Program-made: the position numbers and the translations under genes
The notes under the pieces: generated by a model
Seen by the model: only the letters and a program-made list of their open reading frames with translations
What the model was told of the DNA's origin: nothing
Databases searched by the model: none
In this document: piece after piece, positions 10,635 through 18,951 of the stretch
Position numbering within the stretch: position 1 is the stretch's first letter
How the letters are laid out: each line of letters opens with the position of its first letter
DNA from: Georgenia sp. M64
GTDB lineage: Bacteria; Actinomycetota; Actinomycetes; Actinomycetales; Actinomycetaceae
DNA length: 64,000 bases
Direction of reading: 5' to 3'
NCBI RefSeq assembly: GCF_038049925.1
Contig: NZ_CP145809.1
Location: forward strand, 930,001-994,000

Positions 10635-12503
10635 ATGGACGAGGAACCCCCGGGCCGGGACACCGAGGCACCCACGGATGCGTCGCCGTACGACTACGAG
10701 GCCACCCCGGCGCCGCGTCCCGAGCCCTTCCACCGGGTGGGGCACGGCGACGCCGCGCACCCCGCGCTCGACCGGGACGACGCCGCCGCTGCCGGACGGC
10801 GGTTCGGGGCCCGCTGGCGGCGACGCGCGACGAGCGCCCACGCCGACGACGACGGGCCGTCGCGCCGCGCCACGCCCACCTCCTGGCCCGCACCGCCGCC
10901 GTCCGACGGCGGACCGGTGCGCCCCCCGTCCTACCCGCCGGTCCGGACGTCGTTCGGACCGCCCCCCGCGCCGGCCGACGGAGCCGGCACCCGGCCGGTC
11001 GACGGGACCGGCTGGTCCCTCGGCGGCGGCTCGTCGGACGGTCCGGCGCCCGGCCACCCCGGCGGCCCGCAGGGCGAGACCCACCCCGGCCCGCAGGTCG
11101 GGACCCACCCCGGCCCCCAGGGCGAGACCCCCGGCCGCGCCGGCGCCTCGCCGGACGCGGCCCGGCACGGCACCACCACCGCCGGCCCGGCCGGACCGTG
11201 GGGGCGCCCCGAGGGTGAGCGGCCCGCGAGCCGGGGCGTGCCGTGGACGAGCGGCGCGACCGCGACGGCGGACGCCGGCCCCTGGCGACGACCTGGCTCC
11301 AGCGAACCCGGCCCGGGCGCGCCGCCCCCCACGGACGGCGTCGCCACGATCTTCGCGCCCTCACCGGACGCCGCCGGCTGGGCCCGGTACGGACCCGCCG
11401 AGCCCGAGCCGGAGCGGCAGCGCCGCGGCGTCGCCCGCGGGGTCGTCGTACTCCTGGTCCTGCTGGCGCTCGTCACCGGGATGCTGCTCGGCGCGCTGGG
11501 CGCCCGGTCCTTCTTCGACGTCGGAACCACCGGTGCCTCGGCCACGCTGCCCGTCTCCTCCGGCGCCGGGGCGGACCGGGCGCCGGAGTCGGTGGCCGGC
11601 ATCGCCGAGCAGGTCCTGCCCTCGACCGTCTACATCGAGGCGCAGGGCGGGGGGCAGGCGAGCTCGGGCACGGGCATGGTGCTGCGCGAGGACGGCTACC
11701 TCGTCACCAACAACCACGTCATCGAGGTCGCGGCGGACGGCGGCAGCGTCGTCGTCGTCTTCCCCGACGGCGCGCAGGAGGCGGCCGAGATCGTCGGCCG
11801 CACCTCCGACTACGACCTCGCCGTCCTGCGGGTGGGGCGCACGGGCCTGATCCCGCTGGTCCTGGCCGACTCGGACTCGATCGCCGTGGGCGACCCCGTC
11901 ATCGCCGTCGGCGCGCCGCTCGGCCTGGAGGGCACGGTCACCACCGGCATCGTCAGCGCGCTCAACCGGCCCGTCCGCGCGGGGACCACCGCGCAGACCT
12001 TCATCAACGCCATCCAGACCGACGCCGCCATCAACCCCGGCAACTCGGGCGGGCCGCTCGTCGACGCCGCCGGCCAGGTCATCGGCATCAACAGCGCCAT
12101 CGCCCAGACCCCCGGCGCCTCGCAGGCCACCGGGAGCATCGGCCTGGGCTTCGCGATCCCGGCCAACCAGGTCCGGCGCACCGCCGAGCAGCTCATCGCC
12201 TCCGGCCGGGCCACCTACCCGATCATCGGCGTCGCGCTCGACACCCGGTACTCAGGTGAGGGCGTGCAGGTGATGACCGACGACGACGGCGACACCGAGG
12301 CCGTCACCTCCGGCGGGCCCGGCGCCGTCGCCGGCATCGAGCCGGGCGACGTCATCCTGGCGATCGACGGTCGCCCGGTCACCGATCCCGACGAGCTCAT
12401 CGTGGCCATCCGGTCGCGCGCCCCGGGGGAGACGGTGACCCTCCTGGTCAGGCGGGGTGCGGACGAGCGGGAGGTCGACGTCGTCCTGGGGGAGGGGCCG
12501 TGA
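10635..12503 (+). CDS. HtrA/DegP-like membrane-anchored serine protease with PDZ domain
   Basis: A protein of 622 residues. A disordered cytoplasmic N-terminus of about 260 residues is rich in Pro, Gly and Thr and contains an octapeptide repeated three times (PQGETHPG, PQVGTHPG, PQGETPGR, near 155-178). One membrane helix (VVVLLVLLALVTGMLLGALG, about 275) anchors the trypsin-like domain with His in TNNHVIE, Asp in SDYDLAVL and Ser in NPGNSGGPL. A C-terminal PDZ domain includes GIEPGDVILAIDGRPV. The ATG at 10635 follows GGAAGGA; a GTG at 10602 is possible. As part of the sigE group it likely performs envelope protein quality control. Confidence 0.92.
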   Translation: MDEEPPGRDTEAPTDASPYDYEATPAPRPEPFHRVGHGDAAHPALDRDDAAAAGRRFGARWRRRATSAHADDDGPSRRATPTSWPAPPPSDGGPVRPPSYPPVRTSFGPPPAPADGAGTRPVDGTGWSLGGGSSDGPAPGHPGGPQGETHPGPQVGTHPGPQGETPGRAGASPDAARHGTTTAGPAGPWGRPEGERPASRGVPWTSGATATADAGPWRRPGSSEPGPGAPPPTDGVATIFAPSPDAAGWARYGPAEPEPERQRRGVARGVVVLLVLLALVTGMLLGALGARSFFDVGTTGASATLPVSSGAGADRAPESVAGIAEQVLPSTVYIEAQGGGQASSGTGMVLREDGYLVTNNHVIEVAADGGSVVVVFPDGAQEAAEIVGRTSDYDLAVLRVGRTGLIPLVLADSDSIAVGDPVIAVGAPLGLEGTVTTGIVSALNRPVRAGTTAQTFINAIQTDAAINPGNSGGPLVDAAGQVIGINSAIAQTPGASQATGSIGLGFAIPANQVRRTAEQLIASGRATYPIIGVALDTRYSGEGVQVMTDDDGDTEAVTSGGPGAVAGIEPGDVILAIDGRPVTDPDELIVAIRSRAPGETVTLLVRRGADEREVDVVLGEGP

Positions 12504-12536
12504 CCGAGGGCGCCCGCCGGGGCGGTGCCCGCCCCG

Positions 12537-12542
12537 TATCCT
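12537..12542 (+). promoter_or_regulatory. -10 element of a leaderless tatB transcript
   Basis: TATCCT ends 6 nt before the tatB GTG, with no ribosome-binding site in between. This would give tatB expression independent of the upstream sigE operon. Confidence 0.6.
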
Positions 12543-12548
12543 GACGCC

Positions 12549-13157
12549 GTGGGTATCAACGGAGGCGAGTGGGTCGTCCTCATCGTGCTCGCCTTCCTGC
12601 TCATCGGCCCCGAGCGGCTGCCCGAGGTCGCCCAGCAGCTCGGCCGGCTCACCCGCGAGCTCAAGCACCTCGCCACCGGCGCCAAGGAGAAGGTGCGCGA
12701 GGAGCTCGGTCCCGAGATGGACGACCTCGCCGTCTTCGACCCTCGCCAGTACGACCCGCGCCGCATCGTGCGCGAGGCGCTCATGGAGGACGAGCCGTCC
12801 GCGGCGGTGCGTCCGGCCCGCCCGCCCGCCGCGAGACGTCGGCCCGCCCCCCGGACCGCGCCCGCCCCCGTCGGCCCCGCCACGGCGGGAGCCCTCGCCG
12901 GTGCGGCGGGCGGGGCGGCGGCCGCCGCCGCAGGCGCCGGCCCGGGAGCCGCGGTGGTCGCGGGAGCCGGGGCCGGGGTCGTCCCACCGGCGGGCAACCG
13001 GCCGCAGCCCGCGGACGGTCCGGGGGGCGGGTCGGGCGTCACCGGTGCGGCGACGGGCGACGAGGACGGCACCGGCGTCGCCCACGTCGACGCCGTGGTG
13101 GGTGAGGGGGCCGACCCGGCGGCCTACGTCGTCCCGTTCGACGACGAGGCCACCTGA
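12549..13157 (+). CDS. tatB: Twin-arginine translocase subunit TatB
   Basis: A protein of 202 residues. A short N-terminal membrane helix (WVVLIVLAFLLIGPERLPE) carries the Tat Glu and the GPE/RLPE hinge. An amphipathic helix (VAQQLGRLTRELKHLATGAKE) and a long Ala/Pro-rich cytoplasmic tail follow. It forms the twin-arginine translocation channel or receptor complex with TatA and TatC, which are not in this window. The conserved placement after sigE-rseA-htrA supports TatB over TatA. GTG at 12549 is preferred over an upstream in-frame ATG (12525), which would overlap the -10 element. Confidence 0.88.
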   Translation: MGINGGEWVVLIVLAFLLIGPERLPEVAQQLGRLTRELKHLATGAKEKVREELGPEMDDLAVFDPRQYDPRRIVREALMEDEPSAAVRPARPPAARRRPAPRTAPAPVGPATAGALAGAAGGAAAAAAGAGPGAAVVAGAGAGVVPPAGNRPQPADGPGGGSGVTGAATGDEDGTGVAHVDAVVGEGADPAAYVVPFDDEAT

Positions 13158-13175
13158 GGTCTGGCGACGCCCGGC

Positions 13176-14309
13176 TCAGCGACCCAGCGGGCTGATCCCC
13201 AGCGAGCGGCCCGCGAGGCCGCGGGCGCGGTGCGACAGCGACCGCGCGAGGCCGCGCAGCGCCTCGGCCGCGGGGCTGGTGCCCTCGCGCAGCACCAGGG
13301 GCAGACCGTCGTCGCCGGCCTCGCGCAGCTCCTGGTCGAGCGGGACCTGCGCGAGCAGCGGGACCGGGTAGCCCAGGGCGGTGCCGAGCTCGGACGAGAC
13401 GCGCTCGCCGCCGCCCGAGCCGAAGATCTCCAGGCGTGAGCCGTCGGGCTGCTCCAGCCACGACATGTTCTCCACGACGCCGACGACGTGCTGGTGGGTC
13501 TGCTCGGCGATGATCCCGGCGCGCTGGGCCACCTCCGCGGCGGCCACCTGGGGCGTCGTGACGACGAGCACCTCCGAGTTCGGCAGCATCTGCGCCACGG
13601 AGATGGCGATGTCGCCGGTCCCGGGCGGCAGGTCGAGGAGCAGGACGTCCAGGTCGCCCCAGAAGACGTCGGCCAGGAACTGCTGCAGCGCGCGGTGGAG
13701 CATGGGTCCGCGCCACACCACCGGCCGGCCGTTCTGGGTGAACATCCCGATGGAGATGACCTTCACGTCGTGCGCGACCGGCGGCAGGATCATGTCGTCG
13801 ACCTTCGTCGGCGGGTACGTCACGCCGAGCATGCGCGGGATCGAGAAGCCGTAGATGTCGGCGTCGACGACGCCGACCTTGAGGCCGTCCGCCGCCATCG
13901 CCGCCGCGAGGTTGGCCGTCACCGAGGACTTGCCCACCCCGCCCTTGCCGGAGGTGACGGCGTACACGCGCGTCAGGGACCCGGGCTGGGCGAACGGGAT
14001 GACCGGCTCGGCCTCGCCGCCGCGGAGCTGGGAGCGCAGGGCCTTGCGCTGCTCCTCGGTCATGACGCCCATGTCGACGCGCACCGCGCTCACGCCGTCC
14101 ATGGCGCCGACGACGTTGGTGACGTCGCGGGTGATGGTGTCCTTCAACGGGCAGCCGGCCGTGGTGAGGTCGACGCCGACGACGACCAGACCGCCGGGTT
14201 CGACCTCGACGGAGCGGACCATGTTCAGCTCGGTGATCGGGCGGCGGATCTCGGGGTCCAGGACGTTCCCGAGCTCGGCCTGAACGGCCTCGACGGTGGG
14301 TGCACTCAT
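13176..14309 (-). CDS. Mrp/ApbC-type iron-sulfur cluster carrier ATPase
   Basis: A protein of 377 residues. An N-terminal MIP18/DUF59 domain (LDPEIRRPITELNMV, with Cys in TTAGCPLKD) is followed by a ParA/MinD-like ATPase with a deviant Walker A (VTSGKGGVGKSSVTANLA, about 122), VGVVDADIYGFSIPRML and LLLDLPPGTGD. The usual C-terminal CxxC of Mrp scaffolds is not evident: the equivalent region reads VENMSWLEQPDG, as in many actinobacterial members. It is expected to hold or transfer 4Fe-4S clusters in the cytoplasm. The ATG at 14309 is supported by a -10 element 7 nt upstream that covers the alternative ATG at 14318. Confidence 0.9.
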   Translation of the reverse strand: MSAPTVEAVQAELGNVLDPEIRRPITELNMVRSVEVEPGGLVVVGVDLTTAGCPLKDTITRDVTNVVGAMDGVSAVRVDMGVMTEEQRKALRSQLRGGEAEPVIPFAQPGSLTRVYAVTSGKGGVGKSSVTANLAAAMAADGLKVGVVDADIYGFSIPRMLGVTYPPTKVDDMILPPVAHDVKVISIGMFTQNGRPVVWRGPMLHRALQQFLADVFWGDLDVLLLDLPPGTGDIAISVAQMLPNSEVLVVTTPQVAAAEVAQRAGIIAEQTHQHVVGVVENMSWLEQPDGSRLEIFGSGGGERVSSELGTALGYPVPLLAQVPLDQELREAGDDGLPLVLREGTSPAAEALRGLARSLSHRARGLAGRSLGISPLGR

Positions 14310-14316
14310 GCCCTCC

Positions 14317-14322
14317 ATCGTA
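14317..14322 (-). promoter_or_regulatory. -10 element of a leaderless mrp transcript
   Basis: TACGAT on the minus strand ends 7 nt before the ATG at 14309. Confidence 0.55.
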
Positions 14323-14415
14323 GGCGGCCCGGGACCCGTCCCTCGTCGGCCCCCGGTAGTCGCGGTCTCCCGGCCGCTGCCGTCGCCCGTGCGGCCGCCG
14401 CGCTCGTCGACGCTC

Positions 14416-15081
14416 TCAGTCGCCGCCCTCGCCGGCGCCGCCCTCGCCGGCGCCGCCCTCGCCGGGGCCGCCCGGGCCGGGCGCGTCCGGGGGCGCAGCC
14501 GACGGGCGGAGGCCCTTGCCCTTGCCGCCCTTGCCCTTCGACCGCGCACCCGCGCGCTCGACGGTGCGCTCCATGTCCGAGAGCTCCTGCTCGAGCTCTC
14601 GGATGCGCAGCTCGCGCTCCTCGACGATGTCCTCGAGCAGTCCCCGCAGCTCCGAGCGCACGAAGTCGCGGGTGGCGACCTCGTTCATCGCCAGCCGGAG
14701 GGCCGCCATCTCGCGGGCGAGGTACTCGGTGTCGGCGAGGTTGCGCTCGGCGCGCTGCCGGTCCTGCTCGGCCGCGACCCGGTCACGGTCGTCCTGGCGG
14801 TTCTGGGCGAGGAGGATGAGCGGGGCGGCGTAGGACGCCTGCAGCGACAGCATGAGGGTCAGGGCGGTGAAGCCCAGGGCGGCGGAGTCGAACTGCAGCG
14901 GCACCGGGCCCCAGGTGTTCCACGCGAGCCAGACCGCCACGAACGCGCTGAGGTAGACGAGGAACCGCGGGGTGCCCATGAACCGGGCGATCGACTCCGA
15001 GGTGCGGCCGAAGAACTCGGGGTCCACGCGCGGGCGCCACCGCCGGCGTGCCTCGAGGGGGGTGTCGAGGCGCTCAGCCAT
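14416..15081 (-). CDS. DUF1003 membrane protein
   Basis: A protein of 221 residues. Two hydrophobic segments (FLVYLSAFVAVWLAWNTWG, about 40-58, and ALGFTALTLMLSLQASYAAP, about 68-87) with the intervening WGPVPLQFD and LLAQNRQDDRDR form the DUF1003 core. A coiled coil of about 100 residues follows (AEQDRQRAERNL to ELEQELSDMER), then a Lys/Gly-rich tail ending in GEGGAGEGGAGEGGD. Family function is unknown. Its start overlaps the upstream MgtE-N/CBS gene by 8 bp, so the two are probably made together and may act as one membrane-associated unit. Confidence 0.88.
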   Translation of the reverse strand: MAERLDTPLEARRRWRPRVDPEFFGRTSESIARFMGTPRFLVYLSAFVAVWLAWNTWGPVPLQFDSAALGFTALTLMLSLQASYAAPLILLAQNRQDDRDRVAAEQDRQRAERNLADTEYLAREMAALRLAMNEVATRDFVRSELRGLLEDIVEERELRIRELEQELSDMERTVERAGARSKGKGGKGKGLRPSAAPPDAPGPGGPGEGGAGEGGAGEGGD

Positions 15082-16369
15082 GGGCGGTCCTCGTCATCGC
15101 CTCGTCGGTGACCTCGTCCTCGGCGTCGCGCCAGTCGTCCGGGAGCAGGTGGTCCAGCACGTCGTCGACCGAGACGGCGCCGAGGAGCCGGCCGCCCGCG
15201 TCGACGACGGGCAGGGCCGTGAGGTTGTAGGTGGCGAGCAGCCGGGTGAGCTTGCCGATGGGGTCCTCGGGGAGCACCGCCTCGACGTCCTTGTCCAGCA
15301 TCGTGCCGAGCATGGTGTGCGGGGGCTCGCGCAGCGCCCGCTGCAGGTGCACGACGCCGAGCAGCTTGCCCGTGGGGGTCTCCAGCGGGGGCCGCACGAC
15401 GAAGATCATCGCGGCCAGCGCCGGGGTGACGTCGGTGCGGCGGGCGTGGGCGAGGGCGTTGGCCACGCTCGCCTCGGGCGGCAGGACCAGCGGCTCGGTG
15501 GTCATGAGGCCACCGGCGGTGTGCTCGTCGTAGGCCAGGAGCCGGCGGACGTCCTCGGCCTCCTCCGGCTCCATCCGATCGAGGAGGTCGCGCGCCTTGT
15601 CCGAGGGGAGCTCGGAGACGAGGTCGGCGGCGTCGTCGGGCTCCATGGCATCGAGGACGTCGGCCGCCCGCTCGACGTCGAGGGCCGAGACGATCGCCAC
15701 GCGGTCCTCCTCGCCGAGCTCCTCCAGGACGTCGGCGAGCCGCTCGTCGTCGAGCTCGCTGGCCACCTCGAGGCGCCGGACGTCCGGCAGGTCTCGCAGG
15801 ACGTCGGCGATGTCGGCCGGCTTGAGGCCCTCGAGGGTGGCGAGCAGGGCGGTCGCGCCCTGGGCCCGTCCGCCGGCGAGGCCGGTGACCTCCTCGACGT
15901 CGACGACGAACGCCTCACCGCGGCGCAGCAGGCCCGTGCGGCCCGTGTGGCGGCGGACGAAGAGCTTGGTGATCATCCAGTCACCGGTGCGGCGCTGCTC
16001 GAGGGCGACGTCCTCGATGACCGCGGTGCCCGAGCCGTCGCGCAGTGTCACGGTCCGGTCGAGGAGCTCGGCGACGACGAGGGTCTCGGTGGCGCGGCGC
16101 TGGAACCGGCGGATGTTGACCAGGCCCGTGGTGATGACGGCCCCGGCGTCGATGCTCGTCACCCGGGTCAGCGGCACGAACACGCGCCGCTTGCTGGCCA
16201 CCTCGACGACGAGGCCGACGGCGCGCGGGGCCCCCTTGAGGCGGATGAGGACGACGACGTCGTGGACCCGCCCCACCTGGTCGCCCAGGGGGTCGAAGAC
16301 GGCCGTGCCGGCCAGCCGCGCGACGTAGACGCGGCTCGGCGGGTTCGGGCGGGCGGGGGGCGTGCTCAC
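15074..16369 (-). CDS. Soluble MgtE N-terminal/CBS-domain protein without a transport domain
   Basis: A protein of 431 residues. The N-terminal part (about 1-175) resembles PRC-barrel-like repeats (GDQVGRVHDVVVLI, RTGLLRRGEAFVVDVEEV). Next comes the MgtE N-terminal superhelix of acidic repeats (ADIADVLRDLPDV, DERLADVLEELGEEDR, DAADLVSELPSDKARDLLDRM). A tandem CBS pair follows (about 290-410, with TAGGLMTTEPLVL and TALPVVDAGGRLLGAV). No membrane helix is present, so this is not a magnesium channel by itself; it looks like a free sensor module that could bind Mg or nucleotide. M. tuberculosis Rv1232c is of this type. It starts with GTG. Confidence 0.88.
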   Translation of the reverse strand: MSTPPARPNPPSRVYVARLAGTAVFDPLGDQVGRVHDVVVLIRLKGAPRAVGLVVEVASKRRVFVPLTRVTSIDAGAVITTGLVNIRRFQRRATETLVVAELLDRTVTLRDGSGTAVIEDVALEQRRTGDWMITKLFVRRHTGRTGLLRRGEAFVVDVEEVTGLAGGRAQGATALLATLEGLKPADIADVLRDLPDVRRLEVASELDDERLADVLEELGEEDRVAIVSALDVERAADVLDAMEPDDAADLVSELPSDKARDLLDRMEPEEAEDVRRLLAYDEHTAGGLMTTEPLVLPPEASVANALAHARRTDVTPALAAMIFVVRPPLETPTGKLLGVVHLQRALREPPHTMLGTMLDKDVEAVLPEDPIGKLTRLLATYNLTALPVVDAGGRLLGAVSVDDVLDHLLPDDWRDAEDEVTDEAMTRTAHG

Positions 16370-16376
16370 GCCGGCC

Positions 16377-16382
16377 AGCCTA
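16377..16382 (-). promoter_or_regulatory. -10 element of a leaderless MgtE-N/CBS transcript
   Basis: TAGGCT on the minus strand ends 7 nt before the GTG at 16369, and no Shine-Dalgarno sequence is present. Confidence 0.58.
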
Positions 16383-16541
16383 GTCGTGGCGGCCGGACGG
16401 TGGTCGGTGGGGAACCGCCCGCCGAGGCGCGTCGCCGACCTCGGGCGCCGTGTGACGCACGCGACCCGCCGGCACGGAATGGTTGAACCGTCATCTAACT
16501 TGACTCCTTCGTACCCCTGACACCCCCTCGAAAGGTTCACC

Positions 16542-17045
16542 ATGGAAATCGGCCTCCTCCTCGTCCGCGTCGTCGTCGGCGCCCTCCTCGTCGGTCACGG
16601 CGCCCAGAAGCTGTTCGGCTCCTTCGGCGGCTACGGCATCGCCGGCACCGGTGGCTGGTTCGAGTCCATCGGCTTCCGGCCGGGCCGGGCGATGGCCGTC
16701 GTCGCCGGCCTCTCCGAGCTCCTCGGTGGCCTCCTGCTCGTGCTCGGCCTGCTCACCCCGCTCGCCTCGGCCGCCATCGTCGGCACGATGGTCGTCGCCG
16801 CCTCCACCCACGCGGCCAGCGGCCTGTGGAACACCGCCGGCGGCTACGAGCTGCCGCTCGTCCTCGCCGTCGTGGGCGCCACCGTGGGCCTGACCGGTCC
16901 CGGCGCGTACTCCCTCGACGCCGCCCTCGGCCTGCAGCTCTCCCCGGTCGTGGGCCTCGGTGCGATCGCGCTCGGTGTCGTCGCCGCCCTCGTGGTCGTC
17001 GCCCGCGCCAGGGCGGCCGTGCGGGCCGTCCCCGTCGCCGCCTGA
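16542..17045 (+). CDS. DoxX family membrane protein
   Basis: A 167-residue integral membrane protein with four hydrophobic segments. The N-terminal LLLVRVVVGALLVGHGAQKL is the DoxX signature, followed by GTGGWFESIGFRPG, SELLGGLLLVLGLLTPLA, and helices near 105 and 145. DoxX proteins have been linked to thiol and oxidant handling and, in mycobacteria, to a complex with superoxide dismutase and a thiosulfate sulfurtransferase. No partner gene lies here. A GAAAGG ribosome site precedes the ATG. Expression looks monocistronic, with a strong hairpin downstream. Confidence 0.9.
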   Translation: MEIGLLLVRVVVGALLVGHGAQKLFGSFGGYGIAGTGGWFESIGFRPGRAMAVVAGLSELLGGLLLVLGLLTPLASAAIVGTMVVAASTHAASGLWNTAGGYELPLVLAVVGATVGLTGPGAYSLDAALGLQLSPVVGLGAIALGVVAALVVVARARAAVRAVPVAA

Positions 17046-17079
17046 GGTCCCCGGCGCGGCCTGAGGTCCCCGGCGCGGC
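17042..17079. repeat. 19-bp tandem duplication containing the DoxX stop codon
   Basis: ctgaggtccccggcgcggc occurs twice in direct tandem (17042-17060 and 17061-17079), with the start of a third copy after it. The TGA stop at 17043-17045 lies inside the first unit. Confidence 0.85.
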
Positions 17080-17107
17080 CTGAGCTCGCCGACGCGCCGA
17101 CCGGGAA

Positions 17108-17140
17108 GAAGGGTCCGTCCCGTTGCGGGGCGGGCCCTTC
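17108..17140 (+). terminator. Terminator hairpin after doxX
   Basis: A 15-bp stem (gaagggtccgtcccg against cggggcgggcccttc, with two G-U pairs) and a ttg loop, starting 63 nt after the DoxX stop. Confidence 0.75.
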
Positions 17141-17217
17141 GTCGTCGGAGCGGCCGGCTGGTGGCCCGGGAGGTGGAACGCGTGGCGACGCCCTCGTCAG
17201 GGGTGGAAGATCGACCC

Positions 17218-18078
17218 ATGCCGTCCACGCGCAAGCAGACCGACCCGAGGCTCCCCACGCTGCCCACCGGCGTGGAGGTGGCCTCCTACACGACCTATCT
17301 CGAGGCCCAGCAGGCCGTCGACCGACTGTCCGACGAGGCCTTCGACGTGCGGGCGGTGACGATCGTGGGGACCGACCTGCGCATGGTCGAGCGGATCACG
17401 GGGCGTCTGACCTACGCCCGCGTCGCCGGCGCGGGGGCGATGAGCGGGGCCTGGTTCGGCCTCATGATCGCGCTGGTGTACTGGGTCTTCACCCCCGAGG
17501 GCACCTTCCCCGTGGTGGCGGGCGTCCTCATCGGTGTGGCGTTCGGCATCCTCTTCGCCGTGGTGTCCTACGCGTTCACGGGGGGGAAGCGGGACTTCAC
17601 CTCCGCCAGCCAGGTCGTGGCCGGGCGGTACTCCATCCTGTGCGCGGCCGAGAGTGCGGGGCAGGCGCGCCAGCTCCTGCGTTCCGTCGCGGCTTCGCCC
17701 GGGTGGCGCGCGCCGTCCGCGCCCGGGCAGGGCGGTGCGTCCGGGCAGGGCGGTGCGCCCGGTGAGCGTGACGCCCCCGGGCGGGGACGGGCGGACGCCG
17801 GTCGGCCGGCACCAGACAGCCACGACAACCCCTACGCCGCCCCCGGGACGCCGTGGCGCTCCGGCGGACCGGCCCCCGAGCGACCGACGGCTCCCGCGCC
17901 GGAGCGGACCGTGGCGCCCGCCGAGGGCGCCGGCACGACGGCCGGGACGGGCGCCGGGCCGACCGGGAGGACCGAGCGTCCGCGCTACGGTCTGCGCCTG
18001 GAGGACCTCGAGGGCGCCGACGGCACCGAGAAGGAGACCGGACCCGACCGCGAGGCCGGCGGCGAGCGGAGGGAGTGA
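17218..18078 (+). CDS. General stress protein 17M-like membrane protein
   Basis: A protein of 286 residues. The N-terminal domain (GVEVASYTTYLEAQQAVDRL to FDVRAVTIVGTDLRMVERITGRL) is the general-stress-protein-17M-like fold. Two glycine-rich hydrophobic segments follow (AGAMSGAWFGLMIALVYWVF and VVAGVLIGVAFGILFAVVSY, about 75-125), then SQVVAGRYSILC. From about 165 to the end the chain is low complexity, with PGQGGAS/PGQGGAP-type repeats and long Pro/Ala/Gly stretches. The ATG at 17218 follows GGGGTGGAAG. It is probably in one operon with the TIM-barrel gene 2 bp downstream. Function unknown beyond family name. Confidence 0.82.
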   Translation: MPSTRKQTDPRLPTLPTGVEVASYTTYLEAQQAVDRLSDEAFDVRAVTIVGTDLRMVERITGRLTYARVAGAGAMSGAWFGLMIALVYWVFTPEGTFPVVAGVLIGVAFGILFAVVSYAFTGGKRDFTSASQVVAGRYSILCAAESAGQARQLLRSVAASPGWRAPSAPGQGGASGQGGAPGERDAPGRGRADAGRPAPDSHDNPYAAPGTPWRSGGPAPERPTAPAPERTVAPAEGAGTTAGTGAGPTGRTERPRYGLRLEDLEGADGTEKETGPDREAGGERRE

Positions 18079-18080
18079 GC

Positions 18081-18926
18081 ATGGGGATCCCCGTCGGACT
18101 GTCGACGTCCTCGGTCTACCCCGCGGGTGTCACCGAGACCTTCGCGCTGGCCAAGGAGCTCGGGTACGACGGCGTGGAGGTCATGGTCCTGCGCGACCCC
18201 CACAGCCAGGACGAGGTCAAGCTCCGTGAGCTCATGGACACCTACGAGCTGCCCATCCTCTCCATCCACGCCCCGACCCTCCTGCTCACCCAGGGGGTCT
18301 ACGGCAAGGACCCGTGGGACAAGGTCGACCGGTCCACCGAGCTCGCGCACGACGTCGGCGCCCACGTCGTCGTCCTCCACCCGCCGTTCCGGTGGCAGCG
18401 CGCCTACGCCGAGCACTTCGTCGGGGCGATCGCCGAGCGCGAGCGTCTGGACGACATGCGCCTGGCGGTGGAGAACATGTTCCCCTGGCGGGCCCGGACC
18501 AAGAAGCGCGAGCGGGTGATGCAGGCGTACCTGCCGGGCTGGGACCCCCTCGAGCACGACTACACCCACGTCACCCTCGACCTGTCGCACACCGCCACCG
18601 CGGGCATGGACGCCGACGCCTCCCTCGCCATGGCCGACGAGCTCGGACCGAGGCTGGCGCACCTCCACCTCGCCGACGGCACGCCCACGTTCATGGACCA
18701 GCACCTCGTGCCCGGCCACGGCGAGCAGCCGTGCGCCGAGGTGCTGCACATGCTCGGCTCCCAGGGGTTCGACGGCAGCGTCGTGGTGGAGGTCAACACC
18801 CGCAAGATGTCTCCGGAGGACCGCCGGGCGGCCCTGGCGGAGTCTCTCGCTTTCGGGCGCGAGCACCTCGCCACGGGCGAGAGCAAACGGGTCGCCGCGC
18901 TCGTCGAGGTCCCCGAGGAGGGGTAG
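18081..18926 (+). CDS. Sugar phosphate isomerase/epimerase-like TIM-barrel protein
   Basis: A 281-residue xylose-isomerase-like TIM barrel (AP endonuclease 2 superfamily). Likely metal ligands are in AVENMFPW (Glu), LDLSHTATAG (Asp, His), HLHLADGT (His) and VVVEVNT (Glu). Start MGIPVGLSTSSVYP with GGAGGGA upstream. The family covers sugar epimerases and nucleases of the EndoIV type; the ENMF and LDLSH motifs fit the epimerase-like branch better. The true substrate is not predictable. Confidence 0.85.
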   Translation: MGIPVGLSTSSVYPAGVTETFALAKELGYDGVEVMVLRDPHSQDEVKLRELMDTYELPILSIHAPTLLLTQGVYGKDPWDKVDRSTELAHDVGAHVVVLHPPFRWQRAYAEHFVGAIAERERLDDMRLAVENMFPWRARTKKRERVMQAYLPGWDPLEHDYTHVTLDLSHTATAGMDADASLAMADELGPRLAHLHLADGTPTFMDQHLVPGHGEQPCAEVLHMLGSQGFDGSVVVEVNTRKMSPEDRRAALAESLAFGREHLATGESKRVAALVEVPEEG

Positions 18927-18951
18927 GGACTCGGTCGCGTGCCCGGGACGC

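Noticed and set aside
15074-16369. Magnesium transporter MgtE
   Set aside because: The transmembrane domain is entirely missing, so only the regulatory part is present.
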